DNA of 64,000 nucleotides, taken from positions 32,214-96,213 of the forward strand of contig JAFPWF010000020.1 of assembly GCA_017395085.1 (NCBI GenBank). The letters are read 5' to 3'. Shown piece by piece: positions 17,055 to 23,740 of this stretch. How positions within the stretch are numbered: the first letter of the stretch is position 1; the number at the start of each line of letters is the position of its first letter. The notes below the pieces were generated by a model. That model searched no databases. It saw only the letters and a program-made list of their open reading frames with translations, and had not been told where the DNA came from. The position numbers and the translations under genes are program-made. This stretch comes from Oscillospiraceae bacterium. Lineage in GTDB: Bacteria > Bacillota > Clostridia > Oscillospirales > Oscillospiraceae.

Positions 17055-18154
17055 CTATTTGTTGTCAGATCTGTTGTCAGCTTTCTTCCGCAGCCTGGCC
17101 ATAGAGCGGGAGAACTTGCCAACATTCTTCACTTCATGCTTCCGGCGGAGATCCGTATAGATCTCCAGAGTGGTGGAAACATTGGCGTGACCGAGGATAT
17201 GCTGCGCGGTGTAGAGATCTACGCCGGACTCGTAGAGGAGGGTGGCCGTGCCGTGCCGGAGATTGTGAGCGCCGACCGCAGCGTTGCCTTTTTCGTCCAG
17301 CCAGCCGTGCTGCGTGCAATAATTTAACCAGGCGGTGTCTCTCAGTTGCTGTCCGACATGAACGTGCCTCTGCGCTTATTGTACGCGATATACGGGAAGA
17401 GCCAGGGACCGGGGTGCGCATCCATCCATGCCTGCAGCGGATCCCGGAGCGGTTCAATGATCGGGACCGTGCGGATCCCGGCCTCCGTCTTCGAGGAGGG
17501 AATCGTCATCTCCCAGGTCTTCGTGACGATATCCGTCTTCAGGCGGTGCAGGGCTTCGGATCTGCGGACTCCGGTGCAGAGCAGGAAGAAGGGGATGAAG
17601 CCAAAGTCCATATCATAGGCGTCGCCGATGATGGCGTTCAGCACATCATCCGGCGGGACCGTTCGGCGGCCCTTCTTCAAACCCTTGGGCAGCTTCACGG
17701 ACAGGGCTGGGTTGTAGGGGATATCCCGTTTGCCGATGGCATAGTCGAAGATCCCGTTCCAGATAGAGCGGCGGGCATTCACCACGGTGTGGCCGAGGCC
17801 GCGCGCCTTGGCGGCCTGCAGATCCTGGCTGACATCGAAGGCGGTGAGATCCGCCACGGGGATATCTCCGTACAGGGAGACGATGCTCTCCAGATGCGGG
17901 GCATAGTTCATCCAAGTACGGGGCGCGACCTCGTCCCGGTGGATCTCCTCCCACTCGCCGGCGACCTGCTTCAGGGTGCGGCGCTGCGGGGTTTCCTTCT
18001 CCTGGATCTTATGATACAGGCGCTCCGGATCCCGGTCGTAGATCGCATGGCGTTTGCCGGTGGGCTTGTCATAGCGGTCGAGCTCGTGCCAGAAGCCCAT
18101 GTAGCGGCCGTCGCTGCGGAGGGTATAGAGGGAGGCATAATCAATTTTTTTCAT
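17055..18154 (-). pseudogene. Tyrosine recombinase/integrase, broken by a frameshift
   Basis: Phage/ICE-type tyrosine integrase, minus strand. The first frame (from ATG 18154) carries the SAM-like binding domain and the first catalytic arginine (LCTGVRRSEAL), then SSKTEAGIRTVPI. It hits a TGA at 17342-17344 near residue 270. The remaining catalytic residues continue in another frame: HNLRHGTATLL (HxxR), LGHANVSTT, and the nucleophile Y in LEIYTDL, ending at TAG 17055-17057. Joining the parts needs a -1 shift (a one-base loss near 17345-17352). The sequence there is not a slippery heptamer, so a mutation (or sequencing error) is likelier than programmed frameshifting. Start alternatives are GTG 18163 and ATG 18154; AGGTG spacing favours the latter. 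Confidence 0.85.
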
Positions 18155-18258
18155 GGGCTTCACCTACCTTTGAATAGAATGAGAGAGTAAGAGGGAATAT
18201 GAGAGAATAAAACGGAGCAAAGGAGAGCAGTATTCAGCAAAATTTAATAGAATTGAAA

Positions 18259-18288
18259 TTGACATCACGCGCGCGTTTGTGGTAAAAC
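18259..18288 (+). promoter_or_regulatory. Promoter of the GNAT pair
   Basis: TTGACA at 18259-18264, 18-bp spacer, TAAAAC at 18283-18288. Transcription would start within or at the edge of the palindrome 18296-18313, a typical arrangement for self-repressed two-gene modules. Confidence 0.6.
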
Positions 18289-18295
18289 ATAATCA

Positions 18296-18313
18296 CAGGG
18301 ATCCGGATCCCTG
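18296..18313. promoter_or_regulatory. 18-bp perfect palindrome, probable operator of the GNAT pair
   Basis: CAGGGATCCGGATCCCTG is a perfect 9+9 inverted repeat placed eight bases after the -10 box and 28 bp before the start of the 60-residue gene. A dimeric repressor, perhaps the small protein itself, could bind here. It could also form an RNA hairpin, but no U-run follows. Confidence 0.55.
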
Positions 18314-18340
18314 CTTACTTAACGAAAAGGATGATGCCGC

Positions 18341-18523
18341 ATGGCAACCAAGAGCATTCTTAAGACTGTCTACATCAAGGACAACGAGACGGCCAAACGG
18401 CTCGCGAACGCCCTCGAGAATGCCAGTCAAAAGAAATCAGATCCCGTGAACTACAAGCGCTCTGTGTCCACAGCAACACGGAAAGAGATCCGGGACATGT
18501 TTATCGGAGAGACGGCACGGTGA
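18341..18523 (+). CDS. Small protein upstream of a GNAT gene (antitoxin-like)
   Basis: 60-residue basic protein (MATKSILKTVYIKDNETAKRL at its start; it ends FIGETAR). AAAGGATG precedes the ATG by about 7-10 bases. Its TGA overlaps the start of the GNAT gene (GTGATG), so the two are translationally coupled. I recall similar small proteins in front of GNAT genes in Firmicutes, but no domain name can be given from sequence. The gene order (small gene first, overlapping the enzyme gene, palindrome at the promoter) is that of type II toxin-antitoxin modules. DNA binding and antitoxin function are inference. Confidence 0.75.
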   Translation: MATKSILKTVYIKDNETAKRLANALENASQKKSDPVNYKRSVSTATRKEIRDMFIGETAR

Positions 18524-19128
18524 TGCACGGTTACAAGGTCGTCAATCTGCAGGAGTTAGTTGAAGAAGCAGGAGAGGAATTCACCAAGGAATACCTCTCC
18601 ACTTTTTCATGCCCACTGAATCAGGACGTGGAGAACTTCCTGCGCTATAAAGCGATAGAGTTTTCAAAGCAGGGCCTGTCCCAGACGCATCTCGTCATGG
18701 CATCGCACAAAAAGAAGATGGTCCTGGTGGGATACTTCACGCTGGCAAACAAGACGATCTCTGTATCGACAAAGAATATCAGCAACACAACCAGGAAGAG
18801 GATTGCGAAGTACGCGATTTATTATCAGCAGATCCGCAAATACGTGTTGAGCGCGCCGCTGATTGCACAGATCGGGAAGAACTATGCGAACGGATACCAG
18901 AAGATTATCAGCGGGGACGAGCTTCTCGGCATTGCCTGCGATAAGGTGAAGGGGATCCAGTATGATCTCGGCGGGAAATATGTGTATCTGGAGTGCGAGG
19001 ACAAGCCGGCGCTGACCGAGTTCTACAGCAGAAACGGATTCTTTGAATTTGACCAACGGCCACTCGACAGAGAAGAGACGGAGTTCGACGGAGAATACCT
19101 GGTCCAGATGTTGAAGTACCTGAAATAA
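18523..19128 (+). CDS. GNAT-family N-acetyltransferase (possible toxin of a two-gene module)
   Basis: 201-residue protein with a GNAT-like layout. An N-terminal region (CPLNQDVENFLRYKAIEFSKQ) is followed by beta strands HLVMASHKKKMVLVGYFTLAN. The acetyl-CoA-binding part is probably near IGKNYANGYQKIISGDELL, and the C-terminus has FYSRNGFFEF, the typical final GNAT strand-helix. The ATG at 18523 overlaps the upstream stop; an upstream GTG (18520) is in frame but less likely. GNAT toxins such as TacT and AtaT acetylate aminoacyl-tRNA; whether this one does so is unknown. It lies in the mobile island between the broken integrase and a protease pair. Confidence 0.8.
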   Translation: MHGYKVVNLQELVEEAGEEFTKEYLSTFSCPLNQDVENFLRYKAIEFSKQGLSQTHLVMASHKKKMVLVGYFTLANKTISVSTKNISNTTRKRIAKYAIYYQQIRKYVLSAPLIAQIGKNYANGYQKIISGDELLGIACDKVKGIQYDLGGKYVYLECEDKPALTEFYSRNGFFEFDQRPLDREETEFDGEYLVQMLKYLK

Positions 19129-19164
19129 AACAGACTAAACATACATATACTGAAGGTGACTGTA

Positions 19165-19401
19165 ATGAGATCAGACGATTATAATTGGTATAAACAAAAC
19201 TTGAATTCATTGCATGAACAATACGGAGAAAAGTATATTGCAATTAAGGACAAAAGTGTTCTGGGAGCGTATGATTCCTATTTTGAGGGTGTTGAAAAAA
19301 CATCAAGGGAAACACCTATCGGGTCGTTCATTATTCAGAGATGCGGGCCAGACGAAGCAGCATACACGTGCCATATTTCTTCCACAAATTTTGTGTCTTA
19401 A
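19165..19401 (+). CDS. Small DUF5678-like protein, partner of an aspartic protease gene
   Basis: 78-residue protein containing LHEQYGEKYIAIKDKSVLGAYDSY, which resembles the DUF5678 pattern (a short beta unit with a YxGKYVAI-like core). Start at ATG 19165 with AAGGTG upstream; a GTG nine bases earlier is in frame but overlaps that site. It is followed after 12 bp by a retropepsin-like protease, a pairing I have seen annotated elsewhere. The DNA from 19140 to 19900 is visibly richer in A+T than its neighbours, consistent with acquisition. Function unknown. Confidence 0.7.
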   Translation: MRSDDYNWYKQNLNSLHEQYGEKYIAIKDKSVLGAYDSYFEGVEKTSRETPIGSFIIQRCGPDEAAYTCHISSTNFVS

Positions 19402-19413
19402 TTGAGGGCGGCT

Positions 19414-19905
19414 ATGAGCATTCCGGTTTTTCATGCTTTCACATATCAGTACAATTGTTTGCCAAGAAAACTAATCACATCGGTTAAGATTATTTCGGGA
19501 GAAAAGGAAACGGAGATCAATGCATTGTGGGACACAGGGGCAACTGGTACATGTATCTCAAGAGAAGTGGTTCAACAGTTAGAACTGATCCCAACCGGAA
19601 TGATGACTATCCAAACAGCATCAGGTACGGAAGATGTCAATACATATGCAGTTAATATCATCCTCCCCAATAATGTGGGGGTTCAGGGTGTACCAGTTTG
19701 TGATTCTGCTATCGGGGAACAAGGTATCGGAATGCTTGTGGGAATGGACATAATCCAGATGGGAGATTTCTCCGTTACAAATGTCAACAAAAAAACTGTG
19801 TTTACTTTCCGAATTCCTTCAGTCAAGACTGTAAATTATGCCGAGGAAGCAGATATGATCAGGTTGGCAGGTAGTCATGGGAAAGGGAAACGCAAACGAA
19901 AATAA
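19414..19905 (+). CDS. Retropepsin-like aspartic protease
   Basis: 163-residue protein with one aspartic protease active-site motif, ALWDTGATGTCIS (residues about 35-47). It is followed by a hydrophobic core and a second conserved GMLVGMDIIQMGDFSV, which matches the psi-loop/ILG element of bacterial retropepsins (DTGA and LLGMDxL families). Such enzymes work as homodimers. ATG 19414 was chosen because GAGGG lies just upstream; an in-frame TTG at 19402 is less likely. The C-terminus is basic (GKGKRKRK). No signal peptide or transmembrane segment is visible, so it is probably cytoplasmic. The natural substrate is unknown; the small upstream protein is the obvious candidate partner. Confidence 0.85.
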   Translation: MSIPVFHAFTYQYNCLPRKLITSVKIISGEKETEINALWDTGATGTCISREVVQQLELIPTGMMTIQTASGTEDVNTYAVNIILPNNVGVQGVPVCDSAIGEQGIGMLVGMDIIQMGDFSVTNVNKKTVFTFRIPSVKTVNYAEEADMIRLAGSHGKGKRKRK

Positions 19906-19913
19906 GAGTAATG

Positions 19914-19947
19914 ACCCCGGTTGGGAGAGATCCCGGCCGGGGTTTTT
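19914..19947 (+). terminator. Rho-independent terminator after the protease gene
   Basis: ACCCCGG / CCGGGGT stem followed by TTTTT, nine bases after the protease stop codon. It ends the island cargo operon. Confidence 0.8.
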
Positions 19948-19950
19948 ATC

Positions 19951-20337
19951 TCAGCCGGCGGAAGGGGATGACCTTGCATCTTTTCTGTTGCGCTCGGCGG
20001 AGCGGTGGAGCATGCCGGCAGCCTCTTCGCGGATCTCCGCGGAGGCGTCGCGGTAATCCAGGAGCAGCTACTCCTCACTGTCGGTGAGGGCAGGTTTCCC
20101 GAAGAGCTGATGCCGAAAGGATACTTCACTGATGTCCTCAATCCGCATAGCGCCGGACATATCATTCAAGCCCATCAGATAAGAAGGAGATACATCGAGA
20201 GCCTTAGCAAAAAGAAGAATCTTTGATTCGGACAAATCAACAATACCTGATTCAATTTTAGCGATTGACGAACGATCTGAGTACCCAGTGAGACGTGCAA
20301 GCTCAGATTGGGAGAAGCCTTTTTGCTTGAAGAGCAA
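19951..20337 (-). pseudogene. XRE-family (cI-like) repressor with an internal amber codon
   Basis: The minus strand encodes an XRE helix-turn-helix, KGFSQSELARLTGYSDRSSI, then AKIESGIVDLSESKILLFAKALDVSPSYL in the normal spacing. The frame meets TAG at 20068-20070 (..LTDSEE-stop) but goes on as LLLDYRDASAEIREEAAGM to a TGA at 19951-19953. The sequence after the stop is the usual repressor C-terminal helix (EQELLxxYRxAS...), so CAG to TAG is the simplest explanation. The 5' end is also unclear: no ATG is in frame, only a TTG at 20337, and a plus-strand promoter overlaps it. It is probably a decayed phage or ICE repressor, in line with the broken integrase. Confidence 0.7.
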
Positions 20338-20355
20338 AACAAATGATGATAAAAT
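20327..20355 (+). promoter_or_regulatory. Promoter of the leucine-rich lipoprotein gene
   Basis: TTGAAG, 17-bp spacer, TAAAAT at 20350-20355, about 60 bp before the ATG. It overlaps the 5' end of the decayed repressor on the other strand. Confidence 0.55.
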
Positions 20356-20414
20356 AGATGCAGTTAATGATAACGTATGATGCTCTGATTTGAGCAGGAA
20401 ACCGAGGAAAGGCA

Positions 20415-21707
20415 ATGGAGTTGCTGATGAAGAAAGCACTGATTTCTCTTCTGCTTGCTGTTCTGCTGTCCGGCTGCCTTTTCGGCTGCGGCCGCGCAGC
20501 AGTCTCTGAAAATCCCGCACCCGTACCCACTGTGGAGACGACGGCAACGCCGGCTCCCGTGCCCGTGCTGCGTTTTCCGGACGGCTCCGCCCATCAGGCT
20601 GATGAAACCAGGCTGGATCTCCAGGGGCTTACGCACAAGGACGTTCCGGAAACCGCGGAGTTCCTGAAACAAATGCCGGAACTGGAGTATGTTGACCTCG
20701 GGACGGACGGTGCCTGGACTGAAACAGAACGCGCGGAACTGAACGCGGAGACCGCAGCAGCCGAGCGCCCTGCGGAAGCGACGCGTGATCTCACATGGCA
20801 GGACCTTCTCTTGCTGCAGAAGGCGGCGCCCAGAGTGGATTTGGATTACCGCTTTGTGTTTTACGGACGGTATCTCAGCACTCTGTCCGAGGAGATGGAC
20901 CTCAACCACAGCGTCATGAGTGACGAAGGAGCTGCTGTCCGGGAGATCCTTCCGCTGATGAAATACTGCAAACGTCTGGATATGGATTCCTGCGGCGTTT
21001 CCTCCGAGGCGATGGCAAAGATCCGGGATGACTACCCGGAGATGGAAGTCATCTGGCGGATCTGGTTTGCATATAATCAGTTTACCATGCGGACAGACTC
21101 CGAGCGCCTTTGGTGCGCAAACTTTTATCCCTATATGTGGGATGAATACACTCAGGAGCTCAAATATCTGACCCACCTGAAATATCTGGATCTCGGCCAC
21201 AATCTGCAGCTGCATGACTGGAGCTTTTTGCGGTATATGCCGGACCTTGAAGTTCTGATCCTTACCTCGAGCAGCTGGGAATCGCTGGACATGCTGGAAA
21301 ACTGCACGAAGCTGGAATTTCTGGAGATTATTCCTTACGCGCATCTGGATCTTGACCTTCAGCCTCTGGAAAAAATGACCAATCTCGAGCATCTGAATAT
21401 CACTGCGATGGGGAAAACAGAAAACTGGGAAGTTCTGCTGAATATGAAAAAGCTGAAGCGGCTCTGGATCGGTGAGGAAACGGGATATTATCTCCCGGAG
21501 GGGGCTGAGGAGCAGATCCGTGAGGCTCTGCCGGATATGGAAATCATGTTTCGGGGAGGCGGGGCTGCCACGGGCAGCTGGAGAATCAACCCTGACGGCA
21601 CGGTCCCGGAGCGGTATGCACTGTTGCGGGAGCAGTTTGACTATGACCACAGGCCTTCTGTCGCGCCTTATCCGTACAATGACCCGAAGTACAATCCCCC
21701 CTGGTGA
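20415..21707 (+). CDS. Leucine-rich-repeat-like lipoprotein
   Basis: 430-residue predicted lipoprotein. The signal peptide MELLMKKALISLLLAVLLSG ends in a lipobox with the acylated cysteine at residue 21 (LLSG-C). A proline/threonine-rich linker follows (residues 30-50). The rest has leucine-rich repeat-like units (TRLDLQGLTHKDV, LKYLTHLKYLDLGHN, MPDLEVLILTSS, CTKLEFLEI, MTNLEHLNI, MKKLKRLWI). GAGGAAAGG precedes the ATG. It should be anchored outside the membrane and bind protein or glycan ligands; the ligand is unknown. The terminator 21792-21824 follows after 85 bp. Confidence 0.85.
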   Translation: MELLMKKALISLLLAVLLSGCLFGCGRAAVSENPAPVPTVETTATPAPVPVLRFPDGSAHQADETRLDLQGLTHKDVPETAEFLKQMPELEYVDLGTDGAWTETERAELNAETAAAERPAEATRDLTWQDLLLLQKAAPRVDLDYRFVFYGRYLSTLSEEMDLNHSVMSDEGAAVREILPLMKYCKRLDMDSCGVSSEAMAKIRDDYPEMEVIWRIWFAYNQFTMRTDSERLWCANFYPYMWDEYTQELKYLTHLKYLDLGHNLQLHDWSFLRYMPDLEVLILTSSSWESLDMLENCTKLEFLEIIPYAHLDLDLQPLEKMTNLEHLNITAMGKTENWEVLLNMKKLKRLWIGEETGYYLPEGAEEQIREALPDMEIMFRGGGAATGSWRINPDGTVPERYALLREQFDYDHRPSVAPYPYNDPKYNPPW

Positions 21708-21791
21708 ACGGATTGAGAACAGGATTTATAATCAGACCTCCATCAGAAGGCTGTCCCTCCCTCCGGACACCGGTTGGAGCTGCATGGAACA

Positions 21792-21824
21792 CCAAAAAAG
21801 CACTGCTTTCGGCAGTGTTTTTTG
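21792..21824. terminator. Bidirectional-type terminator after the lipoprotein gene
   Basis: CCAAAAAAGCACTGC / GCAGTGTTTTTTGG symmetrical hairpin, with a T-run on the right and an A-run on the left. Confidence 0.8.
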
Positions 21825-21858
21825 GCTTCAGGATGTCAAAGCACAGAGGATTCCGAAC

Positions 21859-21887
21859 TTGTGAAATGTCCCCGCTTATGATAGAAT
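21859..21887 (+). promoter_or_regulatory. Promoter of the HpaI-type aldolase gene
   Basis: TTGTGA, 17-bp spacer, TAGAAT, about 40 bp upstream of the ATG at 21927. Confidence 0.55.
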
Positions 21888-21926
21888 CCTGATAAATAAA
21901 CCAATTCAAACAGGAGGGCTTCTGAT

Positions 21927-22688
21927 ATGCCGGAACAGAAGAAAACAATCGGGACCTTTTTTGAACTCGGCGGCCGGGGCGTCATGGAGAGCCTGACCCG
22001 GGCGGGGCTTGATTACGTCATTATTGATACCGAGCACGGCTGCCTCTCCGAGGAAACCACGGCCGACATGATCCTCGCTGCAGAGCGAGGCGGCCTGCTG
22101 CCGTATGTGCGCATCGGCGATATCCGGCGTCCCTATGTGCTGCGCATGCTGGATATCGGTGCAAGAGGCCTGATTGTTCCGAACATCCGTTTCGTCGAAG
22201 AGGTAAAGCAGCTGGTTTCCGCAGCCAAGTTCCCGCCCGTCGGCAACCGCGGCTACTGCCCGACCCGCACCACCGGCTGGGGAGCGGACGACTGGTCAAA
22301 GGACGTCATGGGCTACATGGCCGAGTGCAACCGGCGCTGCAAGGTGATTCCCCAATGCGAGACGGCCGAAGCCCTGGAACAGATTGAGGAAATCGCAGCC
22401 CTTCCGGGTGTGGACGGCATCTTTGTCGGACCCTGCGACCTTTCCATTGCGCTCGGGATCCCGCTGGAGTTTGACAATCCTCTGCTGCACCGCGCAATTG
22501 AGCGTATTCTGAAAGCCTGCCAGGACGCCGGGAAGGAATCCTATATCTTCGCCGGGAATATGGAGAACGCTGTATACTGGGCGAATAAGGGTTACGACAG
22601 CATTGCCTACAGCCTCGATGCGGGAGTTTTCATCAACGCATTTCTGGACCTCACTTCAAAGTTCCGGCAGGAGACCTGCAGAAACTGA
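21927..22688 (+). CDS. HpcH/HpaI aldolase family protein
   Basis: 253-residue class II (metal-dependent) pyruvate-type aldolase of the HpaI/RhmA/GarL family, which splits 2-keto-3-deoxy or 4-hydroxy-2-oxo acids to pyruvate plus an aldehyde. Visible signatures are YVIIDTEHG (catalytic-region histidine, residues about 30-38), LPYVRIG, the NRGYCPTRTTGWG loop, IPQCETAEAL (metal-binding glutamate), and GIFVGPCDLSIALG (metal-binding aspartate). AGGAGG precedes the ATG. It is a single transcription unit between a promoter and a hairpin. The actual substrate is not predictable; the nearby 2-hydroxyacid dehydrogenase may share the pathway. Confidence 0.9.
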   Translation: MPEQKKTIGTFFELGGRGVMESLTRAGLDYVIIDTEHGCLSEETTADMILAAERGGLLPYVRIGDIRRPYVLRMLDIGARGLIVPNIRFVEEVKQLVSAAKFPPVGNRGYCPTRTTGWGADDWSKDVMGYMAECNRRCKVIPQCETAEALEQIEEIAALPGVDGIFVGPCDLSIALGIPLEFDNPLLHRAIERILKACQDAGKESYIFAGNMENAVYWANKGYDSIAYSLDAGVFINAFLDLTSKFRQETCRN

Positions 22689-22720
22689 TCTTCCCGCATG
22701 AATACTTGCGATAAAAAAAC

Positions 22721-22751
22721 AGAACACCGGCCTGAAGAAGGCCGGTGTTCT
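22721..22751. terminator. Hairpin terminator after the aldolase gene
   Basis: 12-bp perfect stem AGAACACCGGCC / GGCCGGTGTTCT with a 7-nt loop, preceded by an A-run and followed by TTAAC. The T-run is better on the minus strand, so termination may work in both directions. Confidence 0.65.
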
Positions 22752-22759
22752 TAACGAAA

Positions 22760-22787
22760 TTAGTTAACATAATATAGTTTACATAAT
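22760..22787 (+). repeat. GTTWACATAAT direct-repeat element, copy 1
   Basis: TTAGTTAACATAAT, 3 bases, GTTTACATAAT. The same two halves, with a 2-base gap, occur on the minus strand at 45565-45591. Both copies lie just after a terminator hairpin. Possible operator of an unknown regulator or a dispersed repeat. Confidence 0.6.
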
Positions 22788-23018
22788 ATTTATAACAGAA
22801 CTGTCCGGCGGGCATATCCCAAACTGTTCTGCGATTATGATTGCTTATAGAATCAGCCGTACAGGTGGTACTGATCTCTGACGAGTCCCGGAGACCTTTT
22901 TTCTTCAGTTTGCCGACGGGTACCCGGAGTGAGATCGAGATGCGACTGTGCTATCAAATGAAAACGTGCAAGGTGACAGATTTGAATAAAACTGCATATC
23001 GGATTACCATTCCCGCTC

Positions 23019-23048
23019 TTGCCTGCAGCATGGCCGCTGTGATATAAT
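23019..23048 (+). promoter_or_regulatory. Promoter of the YczE-like gene
   Basis: Perfect TATAAT at 23043-23048 with TTGCCT 18 bp upstream; 30 bp before the GTG start. Confidence 0.6.
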
Positions 23049-23077
23049 CGCTGCACCTTTCCCGAGGAGGTGATGCG

Positions 23078-23734
23078 GTGAACAGCGAAAAAAAGACGGT
23101 TCTGAAGCAGTGGCTTCGGATACTCATAGGCCTGGTGATCTTCGCATTCGGAGTGCACCTTACCATCTTCGCCAACATCGGCCTGGCTCCGTGGGACTGC
23201 CTGAGCATGGGTGTGTCATATCACACGCCGCTCAACTACGGCATGTCCGTAACATTGATTTCTATCGTCATCATCTGCATCGACCTTCTGATGAGGGAAC
23301 GCATCGGCTTCGGGACGATCTTCGACGCACTTGTAGTCGGGAATACGATCCAGTTTTTCAACGACCACAACCCATTTCCTTTAAATGAGGGAATCCTCAC
23401 CGGGATTCCGATTATGCTGTTGGGCTTTTTGTTCATGGCGATCGGGCAGTGGCGCTATATGAGCGGCGCGCAGTGCTGCGGCCCGCGCGACATGCTCCTG
23501 GTCGGCCTCGGAAAGCGCATGCCGAAAGTGCCGATCGGAGTGGTGCAGATCAGCATGCTTGCCGTTGTGGTTTTCGTCAGCTGGCTGCTTGGCGGCCCTA
23601 TCGGCATTGGGACGCTGGTCAGCGTGCTCGGCATGGGTCTCGTCATGCAGCTGGTGCTGAACATTGTTCACTTTGAACCGAGAGACGTCACAAACAGGGA
23701 CTGTGTGGAAGTTGTGAAAATACTGTTGGGGTGA
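23078..23734 (+). CDS. YczE/YitT-type integral membrane protein
   Basis: 218-residue membrane protein with about five hydrophobic segments (residues about 12-33, 50-70, 82-102, 108-128, 150-195). The family signature FGVHLTIFANIGLAPWDCLSMG is in the first segment and loop. It starts at GTG 23078, seven bases after GAGGAGG; an ATG five bases earlier is out of frame. B. subtilis YczE influences surfactin/bacillaene production, but most family members have no known function. The downstream 2-hydroxyacid dehydrogenase gene begins seven bases after the stop, so the two are co-transcribed. Confidence 0.85.
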   Translation: MNSEKKTVLKQWLRILIGLVIFAFGVHLTIFANIGLAPWDCLSMGVSYHTPLNYGMSVTLISIVIICIDLLMRERIGFGTIFDALVVGNTIQFFNDHNPFPLNEGILTGIPIMLLGFLFMAIGQWRYMSGAQCCGPRDMLLVGLGKRMPKVPIGVVQISMLAVVVFVSWLLGGPIGIGTLVSVLGMGLVMQLVLNIVHFEPRDVTNRDCVEVVKILLG

Positions 23735-23740
23735 GAGAAC

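Larger units (their letters stand above)
22752..23077. other. Intergenic region with an A+T-rich repeat motif and a promoter
   Basis: 326 bases without a convincing gene. It contains the dispersed motif at 22760-22787 and a promoter near 23019-23048. A 68-codon open frame in the middle (22841-23047) runs through the promoter, has no ribosome binding site and no recognisable domain, so it was not called. Confidence 0.6.

Noticed and set aside
17340-17355. Programmed -1 frameshifting in the integrase
   Set aside because: The shift region (GGACAGCAACTGA) has no X-XXY-YYZ slippery heptamer; loss of one base is simpler.
16919-20415. Island attachment repeat (copy of the tRNA-Tyr 3' end)
   Set aside because: I searched by eye for TTCGAATCC or CCCCCACCA near the right side of the island and saw none; boundaries are therefore not called.
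22841-23047. 68-codon frame before the YczE-like gene
   Set aside because: It runs across a TATAAT promoter, lacks a ribosome binding site and resembles nothing recognisable.
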